Position numbers and translations under genes: made by a program | Notes under the pieces: generated by a model | Seen by the model: the letters and a program-made list of their open reading frames with translations, nothing else | The model's database searches: none | What the model was told of the DNA's origin: nothing | Shown: positions 6,901 through 11,150 of the stretch, in pieces | Layout: each line of letters begins with the position of its first letter | How positions within the stretch are numbered: the stretch's first letter is position 1 | NCBI GenBank assembly: GCA_030611115.1 | Contig: JAUWQK010000016.1 | Span: forward strand, 1-11,150 | Direction of reading: 5' to 3' | From: Deltaproteobacteria bacterium | GTDB taxonomy: Bacteria; Desulfobacterota; Desulfobacteria; Desulfobacterales; ETH-SRB1 | DNA length: 11,150 nucleotides

Positions 6901-8770
6901 ATTTACTCGAATGAATATTGTACTTTTTTAGCTTTGCATAGAGTGTGCTGCGGCTGATGTTCAGTTTTTTTGCAACCTGCAATTTATTCCATTTATACTC
7001 CTCCAGCACTCTGGCAAGAAACTTTTTTTCGTTATCTTGAAAGGAGCTTATTTTTTGCTCTTTGTTTACAATAGAGTATATATCAAACGGAAGGCTCTGT
7101 CCGTTAATAAATTCATTTTTGGTAAGAATAAATGCATGTTCAATAATATTTTCCAATTCCCTTACATTCCCGGGCCAATTGTAACGCATCAATATGTCCA
7201 TAGCTTCCGAAGAAATTCCTTTTACTTTTTTATTTCCTCGCAAGTTCAGCCTTTTTAAAAAATGTTCGACCAGAAGCGATATATCATTTCGTCTCACCCG
7301 AAGGGGAGGAATATTTATTGGAATAACATTCAGACGGTAATACAGGTCCTCCCGGAAGTTCCCATTTTCCACCTCTTTTTTTAAATTCTTGTTGGTAGCC
7401 GCTATTATTCTGATATCCACCTCAATAGTTTCTATACCCCCCGATCTTTCAAACTTTTGAAATTGAAGAAATCTGAGGAGTTTAACCTGGGACATCAGTG
7501 GAATTTCTCCGATTTCATCCAAAAAAAGAGTTCCCTTGTCCGCTAATTCAAATCGTCCGAGCTTCCGATGTGTTGCGCCGGTAAACGCTCCTTTCTCATG
7601 GCCGAACAGCTCGCTTTCAAGTAGTGTCTGTGGATAGGCAGAACAATTCACAACAACAAAAGGCTTATCTTTTCGATAACTATGCAAATGAACGGCTCTT
7701 GCTACAAGCTCTTTCCCGGAACCGCTCTCTCCCTGAATCATCACAGTTGCATCGGTAGGAGCTATATCCAAAATCAACTTATAGAGCTGCCGCATTTTAT
7801 GATCTCTTCCGACAATACCTCCATAGCCTGAAAACATTTTGACCTTATTTTCCAGCTCCTTCATTTTTTCGTTGTTCAGGGCAATTCTTCTTATAATGCC
7901 TGCAACCTGTGAAAGCATAAGATAGAAAAAGCGTAAATCTTTTCCGGAAAAAACAATATGGTCAGAGGCAAGCAAAATTACCACCCCAACAACCTCATCT
8001 TCCTTAATTATCGGAACAAGTGAGAGCGACTCATAGCCGTCAAAGCTTTTCAACCAGGGATATCCACTATCTCTAAGTTCATCAATATTCATGGGATGAC
8101 GCATCAATGCAATAGCCGAGACAAGGCCTTCCCTGTCTTCAATATTCAGATCTTTGTACCCATTAACCTTAACAAATCCTTTTTTCTCTTTATTAAGAAT
8201 AAGTGGGGCTATCTCTTCAAAAGAGAGTATATTTTTGGTTTGGTCGATTATAAAATCAAACGCCTCTCCAAGGGATTTTTTCTCACTGATCTTGCGGGTT
8301 ATATCGCAAAGAGATTCCATTTCCTTGTATGATTTTTCAAGTTCTCCGGTTTTTTCTTTTACAGCTTTTTCAAGATTGTAGGTATAATTCTTGAGTCTTT
8401 TTTTGATTTTCAATTTCTCTTCAGCGCGTTTTAATGCAACTGAAAGGGCTTCTTTACTAATAGGTTTTGTAATAAAATCAGATGCATCAAGCTGTAATGA
8501 TTTTACAGCAAGCTTCATATCACCATCGCCTGTTATCACAATAACCTCTGTCTCCGGATTTATCTCTTTGATCCTTCTTAAAACACCCATACCATCTGTT
8601 CCCGGCATTTTTATATCCGTCAAAACAATAGAAGGGGCTTGTTGTTCAAAAAGCTCAATTCCGCGCTTTCCGTTTTTCGCTGTTATAACATCATAACCCT
8701 CACTTCTAAGCGATATGCTCAGTAGTTTCCTGATGCCAGCTTCATCATCTATTAACAAGATTTTTAACAT
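6899..8770 (-). CDS. Sigma-54-dependent response regulator (receiver-GAF-AAA+-Fis)
   Basis: The 623 residues contain a receiver (1-120; D8-D9, phosphoacceptor D52, T80, K102), a charged coiled coil (112-150) and a GAF-like domain (about 151-298). A sigma-54 activation ATPase follows (317-550), with Walker A GESGSGKE at 347-354, the sigma-54 contact loop GAFTGA at 394-399, Walker [11 protein letters not shown] at 413-422 and arginine fingers in FREDLYYRL at 472-480. A Fis-type helix-turn-helix ends the protein (about 580-618, [16 protein letters not shown]). It is an NtrC-class activator that remodels sigma-54 polymerase. The GAF domain between receiver and ATPase adds a possible second input. 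It is the first gene of the operon and the only DNA-binding output in it. The stop codon is formed at the edge of the REP-like element. The ribosome site (AAAGAA) is weak. Confidence 0.95.
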   Translation of the reverse strand: MLKILLIDDEAGIRKLLSISLRSEGYDVITAKNGKRGIELFEQQAPSIVLTDIKMPGTDGMGVLRRIKEINPETEVIVITGDGDMKLAVKSLQLDASDFITKPISKEALSVALKRAEEKLKIKKRLKNYTYNLEKAVKEKTGELEKSYKEMESLCDITRKISEKKSLGEAFDFIIDQTKNILSFEEIAPLILNKEKKGFVKVNGYKDLNIEDREGLVSAIALMRHPMNIDELRDSGYPWLKSFDGYESLSLVPIIKEDEVVGVVILLASDHIVFSGKDLRFFYLMLSQVAGIIRRIALNNEKMKELENKVKMFSGYGGIVGRDHKMRQLYKLILDIAPTDATVMIQGESGSGKELVARAVHLHSYRKDKPFVVVNCSAYPQTLLESELFGHEKGAFTGATHRKLGRFELADKGTLFLDEIGEIPLMSQVKLLRFLQFQKFERSGGIETIEVDIRIIAATNKNLKKEVENGNFREDLYYRLNVIPINIPPLRVRRNDISLLVEHFLKRLNLRGNKKVKGISSEAMDILMRYNWPGNVRELENIIEHAFILTKNEFINGQSLPFDIYSIVNKEQKISSFQDNEKKFLARVLEEYKWNKLQVAKKLNISRSTLYAKLKKYNIHSSK

Positions 8771-8875
8771 AACAATTCTTTATATTTTAGGAACGAGGAC
8801 AAGATAACTTCATCTAAAAAACAATCTAAAATCATAAGCGTTCACGGCTACCTAAAAGCATAAATATAAATAAAA

Positions 8876-8905
8876 ATAATAAGACAATATTTAGTGCATT
8901 GTCAA
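8876..8905 (-). promoter_or_regulatory. Sigma-70-like promoter of the signalling operon
   Basis: On the minus strand TTGACA (8905-8900) is a perfect -35 hexamer. After 18 bp comes TATTAT (8881-8876), one base from consensus. Transcription would start near 8869, with a leader of about 100 nt before the ATG at 8770. No other good promoter was seen within the operon. Confidence 0.55.
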
Positions 8906-8971
8906 TATAATAAGGGTTCACTCAAAAATAAGTTCGCAGAATTGGCGCTCATATTTAGGTTGGGTTTGGTC

Positions 8972-9033
8972 GATCTGATTGAGCAAAATACGAGTAATAG
9001 CGAGCTATTTCGAGGTTTTTGCGATTGAAGATC
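8972..9033. repeat. 62-bp imperfect palindrome with alternating symmetry
   Basis: In order the segments are GATCT, GATTGA, GCAAAA, TACGAGT, AATAGC, GA, GCTATT, TCGAGGT, TTTTGC, GATTGA and AGATC. GATCT, GCAAAA and AATAGC are complementary to their mirror partners, giving 17 bp in three stems. The GATTGA segments are identical on the same strand rather than complementary, so they form symmetric internal loops. It could be a structured RNA, a transposon-derived hairpin or a multi-site operator. Confidence 0.5.
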
Positions 9034-9078
9034 TTTCCGGCTTTGTTTATCAATCAGCACGCCGAAGGCGTACAACAA

Positions 9079-9120
9079 CTTTAGGCACTTTAGCTCACTT
9101 TAGGCATTTTAGGCACTTAG
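9079..9120. repeat. Imperfect tandem repeat, CTTTAGGCA-type 9-10 bp unit
   Basis: Successive units are CTTTAGGCA, CTTTAGCTCA, CTTTAGGCA, TTTTAGGCA and a partial CTTAG. A related stretch, TTTTAGGTATTTTAAACAC, occurs at the end of the membrane kinase gene near 4767-4785. The unit length near one helical turn would repeat a site on the same DNA face, but simple slippage is an adequate explanation. Confidence 0.6.
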
Positions 9121-9159
9121 TAGTCTATCAGGGTACCTTTGAGGACTAATGTAAGCAAG

Positions 9160-9182
9160 CCACCTCCTCTGGGTGGGGGTGG
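9160..9182. repeat. G-rich hairpin CCACCTCC / GGGGGTGG
   Basis: CCACCTCC (9160-9167) pairs with GGGGGTGG (9175-9182) around a 7-nt loop, with one G-T wobble. Hairpins of this look occur at the right ends of IS200/IS605-type elements. I see no transposase or recognisable tnpB remnant beside it, so that reading is weak. There is no T-run, so it is not a standard terminator. Confidence 0.35.
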
Positions 9183-9219
9183 TAATTTGAATGAGCGCTG
9201 ATTTTTGCCTTCTGTTTTG

Positions 9220-9248
9220 TTTACAAAAAACGGTTATCATGATATAAA
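9220..9248 (+). promoter_or_regulatory. Sigma-70-like promoter of the ETF-QO gene
   Basis: TTTACA (9220-9225) and TATAAA (9243-9248) each differ from consensus at one position and are separated by the ideal 17 bp. The start of transcription would fall near 9255. This leaves only about 11 nt before the upstream ATG at 9266 but about 98 nt before the preferred ATG at 9353. Confidence 0.65.
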
Positions 9249-9340
9249 TAAAATTTATACGATTTATGAATCAACCCATAAGTATCTATAAATGTAAAGA
9301 ATCCAGGTCAAAAAGACGTTTTTCTCTGACATATAAATAT

Positions 9341-9344
9341 AGGG
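9341..9344 (+). promoter_or_regulatory. Ribosome binding site deciding the ETF-QO start
   Basis: AGGG lies 8 bases before the ATG at 9353. The in-frame ATG at 9266 has only AT-rich sequence before it and would add 29 basic, non-conserved residues ahead of the flavin fold. Confidence 0.5.
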
Positions 9345-9352
9345 TAAAAAAA

Positions 9353-11023
9353 ATGAACACTGAACGCGAAAAGATCGAATTTGATGTGCTGTTTGTTGGA
9401 GGTGGCCCTGCAAGCCTTGCGGGCGCAATAAGATTGATGCAGATTGCAAGAGAAAAAGATATAAATCTTGAAGTGGCTCTCATTGAAAAAGGATCGGATA
9501 TAGGATCAAATGCTTTGAGCGGAGCTGTTTTAAATCCCATTGCATTAAAAGAGCTTGTACCTGATTTTCTGCAAAGAGGCTGTCCAATTGAAAAAACGGT
9601 AAGGAATGACGAATTTTACTTCCTGACAAAGAATAAATATTATCATCTGCCTGTTATACCAAGATACATGCACAACAAAAATTTCTTTATTATCAGTCTA
9701 TCTAAATTTACAAAGTGGCTTGCGGGCATAGCAGAAGAACTTGGGGTAAATATATTCCCGGGTTTTGCAGGGAAAGAGATTCTTTATGCCTTAGATCAAA
9801 AGACAATAACCGGAGTTCGCACAGGTGATAAAGGACTTGGAAAGGACGGTGCCCCAAAAGGCAATTTTGAACCAGGAATAGATTTGCTGGCTAAAGTTAC
9901 TGTTTTGGGAGAAGGCTCAAAGGGAAGTCTCCTCAGAGATATTGAGGAAAAGCTTGATGTTTTTTCCGGGAAGATGCCGCAGGTTTTTGAAACCGGGATT
10001 AAAGAAGTTATACAGCTTCCTGAAAAAAACTATTTTACAACCAGCAAAGGCAACGATATTCATACTTGCGGTTATCCATTAGGCATTAATACACCGGGTG
10101 GTGGATTTATTTATGAAATGAAAGACAACAAGGTTTCCATAGGATTTCTTACAGCGCTATCCTACAGGGACCCAATGCTTGATCCTTACGAAGAATTCAT
10201 AAAATTCAAGCGACATCCTTTTGTGGCAAATATTATTAAGAACGGCAAAGTAATAGAACAAGGCGCAAGGACTGTTCCTACTGGAGGATATTTTACAATG
10301 CCGGTGCTCTCTGTCGATGGTGGAGTATTTATCGGGGGCTGCGCTTCAATACATAATACTCCAGGACTTAAAGGTATCCATGTATCTATGAAGTCCGGCA
10401 TGCTGGCAGCAGAAGCGATTGTGGAATCTATTGAAAAGAACAGCTTTACTCAGAAGACTCTCGGTCATTATCATGAATTATTTGAAAAAAGCTGGGTAAA
10501 GGAAGAAATTTTTGAAGGAAGAAATTTTTCACAGGCTCTTTCGAAAAGCGGATTGTTTAAATTTATACTTCTTGGAGCTCAATATTTCACAAAAGGACGG
10601 GGTATATATGATAATATGCCTATTGAAGAAGATTGCAAAACATTAAGGATTGCAGAAAATGGTGGGCATGCCGGGAAAAATTTGGACAAAAAGGTCTTTG
10701 ATGGTGTTTTGTATGTAGATAAACTTACAGGTGTTTATCTTTCAAAAACCATGCACAGGGAGGACCAGCCGTGTCACATTATAGTTCATGATAAGAATTT
10801 ATGTGTTAATCAATGCTACACAAATTATCAATGCCCCTGCACTAAATTTTGTCCAGGTAATGTTTACGAAATTGAAATAGACGAAAAGACTTCTCAAAGA
10901 CGACTTAAGCTTAACCCAGCCAACTGCCTTCACTGCAAAACTTGCGAGATCAAGGATCCGTTCAGGAATATTACCTGGACATGCCCGGAGGGTGGCGATG
11001 GCCCAGGTTATACTATACTTTAG
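9353..11023 (+). CDS. Electron transfer flavoprotein:quinone oxidoreductase (ETF-QO / FixCX-like)
   Basis: The 556-residue enzyme takes electrons from reduced ETF, typically from acyl-CoA dehydrogenases, and passes them through FAD and an Fe-S centre to membrane quinone (probably menaquinone in such an organism). The FAD-binding strand-loop is DVLFVGGGPAS (11-21). GGCASIHNTPGLKGIH in the second FAD region and the tail IKDP...ITW..PEGGDGPGY are family hallmarks. In known ETF-QO the cluster uses one Cys of FCP (C500 here) and C525-xx-C528-xx-C531. This protein has five further cysteines: C484, C488, C494, C496 and C544. That is enough for a second ferredoxin-type cluster, as in FixX. Length matches bacterial ETF-QO. 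An alternative start at 9266 lacks a ribosome site. No etfAB or acyl-CoA dehydrogenase gene lies in the window, so the electron donor is inferred. Confidence 0.93.
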   Translation: MNTEREKIEFDVLFVGGGPASLAGAIRLMQIAREKDINLEVALIEKGSDIGSNALSGAVLNPIALKELVPDFLQRGCPIEKTVRNDEFYFLTKNKYYHLPVIPRYMHNKNFFIISLSKFTKWLAGIAEELGVNIFPGFAGKEILYALDQKTITGVRTGDKGLGKDGAPKGNFEPGIDLLAKVTVLGEGSKGSLLRDIEEKLDVFSGKMPQVFETGIKEVIQLPEKNYFTTSKGNDIHTCGYPLGINTPGGGFIYEMKDNKVSIGFLTALSYRDPMLDPYEEFIKFKRHPFVANIIKNGKVIEQGARTVPTGGYFTMPVLSVDGGVFIGGCASIHNTPGLKGIHVSMKSGMLAAEAIVESIEKNSFTQKTLGHYHELFEKSWVKEEIFEGRNFSQALSKSGLFKFILLGAQYFTKGRGIYDNMPIEEDCKTLRIAENGGHAGKNLDKKVFDGVLYVDKLTGVYLSKTMHREDQPCHIIVHDKNLCVNQCYTNYQCPCTKFCPGNVYEIEIDEKTSQRRLKLNPANCLHCKTCEIKDPFRNITWTCPEGGDGPGYTIL

Positions 11024-11073
11024 GGTTTGTAAGGGCTCGGTAAAAAATAACTTGGTAAACGCATTTGGGAATA

Positions 11074-11150
11074 ATGTTACCCTTGGAGCCAGTACGGGGC
11101 TTAAATTTTTTTCTCCAGCCGATATCAACCTATCCCGACTTTCGCGCTTT
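11074..11150 (+). CDS. Possible N-terminus of an unidentified protein (runs off the window)
   Basis: An ATG at 11074 opens 25 codons without a stop, starting MLPLEPVRGLNFFLQPISTY. Upstream there is only a weak GGGA ribosome-site match. The LNFFLQP stretch vaguely recalls the N-termini of some insertion-sequence transposases, but this is an impression, not an identification. The frame is short and could be chance. A weak stem followed by a T-run (GAGCC 11086-11090, GGCTT 11098-11102, T 11106-11112) overlaps it and might instead be a terminator for the ETF-QO gene. Confidence 0.2.
   Translation, partial: MLPLEPVRGLNFFLQPISTYPDFRA

Larger units (their letters stand above)
8771..9265. other. Structured divergent intergenic region
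   Basis: About 495 bp with no convincing coding sequence. From left to right it holds the minus-strand operon promoter (8876-8905), a 62-bp imperfect palindrome (8972-9033), a small hairpin ACGCC-GAA-GGCGT (9059-9071), a 9-10 bp tandem repeat (9079-9120), a G-rich hairpin (9160-9182) and the plus-strand promoter (9220-9248). The middle part (about 8940-9190) looks like accumulated repeat or mobile-element debris, or an unknown structured RNA. Confidence 0.55.

Noticed and set aside
8391..8696. Plus-strand open frame of 101 codons opposite the sigma-54 regulator
   Set aside because: It is antisense to the conserved receiver, and its Ser/Ile-rich composition is typical of a shadow frame.
9079..9120. 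Tandem repeat considered as a CRISPR fragment
   Set aside because: The units are 9-10 bp and contiguous, without spacers, and no cas gene is present.
9266..9352. Longer ETF-QO reading frame starting at 9266
   Set aside because: There is no ribosome site, the promoter would leave only about 11 nt of leader, and the extra 29 residues are basic and do not resemble the family's N-terminus.
10799..11128. Minus-strand open frame of 109 codons across the ETF-QO 3' end
   Set aside because: It is antisense to the essential Cys region of ETF-QO, and its translation shows no recognisable features.

Overview
The window looks like chromosomal DNA of an AT-rich, anaerobic, respiring bacterium of the Desulfobacterota (delta-proteobacterial sulfate-reducer or syntroph type). 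This rests on protein style: tandem universal stress proteins, a sensor kinase with a CxxCH haem c motif plus a Cys/Trp-rich domain, a sigma-54 response regulator, and an ETF:quinone oxidoreductase with extra cysteines. Degenerate repeats in the gaps fit too. No rRNA, tRNA, CRISPR array or complete transposase was seen.

Layout. Bases 1-93 hold the N-terminus of an unrecognised minus-strand gene. Bases 178-975 (minus) and 1570-2436 (plus) are divergent genes for two-domain universal stress proteins. They are separated by about 600 bp carrying three palindromes and a good sigma-70-like promoter. A bidirectional terminator (2500-2534) lies between the second Usp gene and the convergent signalling operon.

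The operon (8770 down to 2613, minus strand) reads, in order of transcription: a receiver-GAF-AAA+-Fis sigma-54 regulator; a membrane histidine kinase with a periplasmic haem c motif and a Cys-rich insert inside its HAMP domain; a cytoplasmic receiver-PAS-kinase; and a single-domain receiver. The receivers of the first and third proteins are about 70% identical, so one sensor could feed both. The likely circuit is a redox or haem signal passing through the membrane kinase to the sigma-54 regulator and the receiver-kinase, and from the latter to the stand-alone receiver. The first two genes are separated by an inverted pair of REP-like hairpins (6843-6900).

The gap 8771-9352 is unusually structured. 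It carries a promoter for each flanking gene, a 62-bp imperfect palindrome, a short tandem repeat and a G-rich hairpin. To its right, 9353-11023 (plus) encodes an ETF:quinone oxidoreductase whose C-terminus has enough cysteines for two [4Fe-4S] clusters. The last about 75 bp may begin another reading frame, which is too short to identify.

The strongest candidates for something new are the haem-plus-Cys-rich sensor kinase and its phosphorelay operon, the stem-preserving REP pair, and the two-cluster ETF-QO tail.
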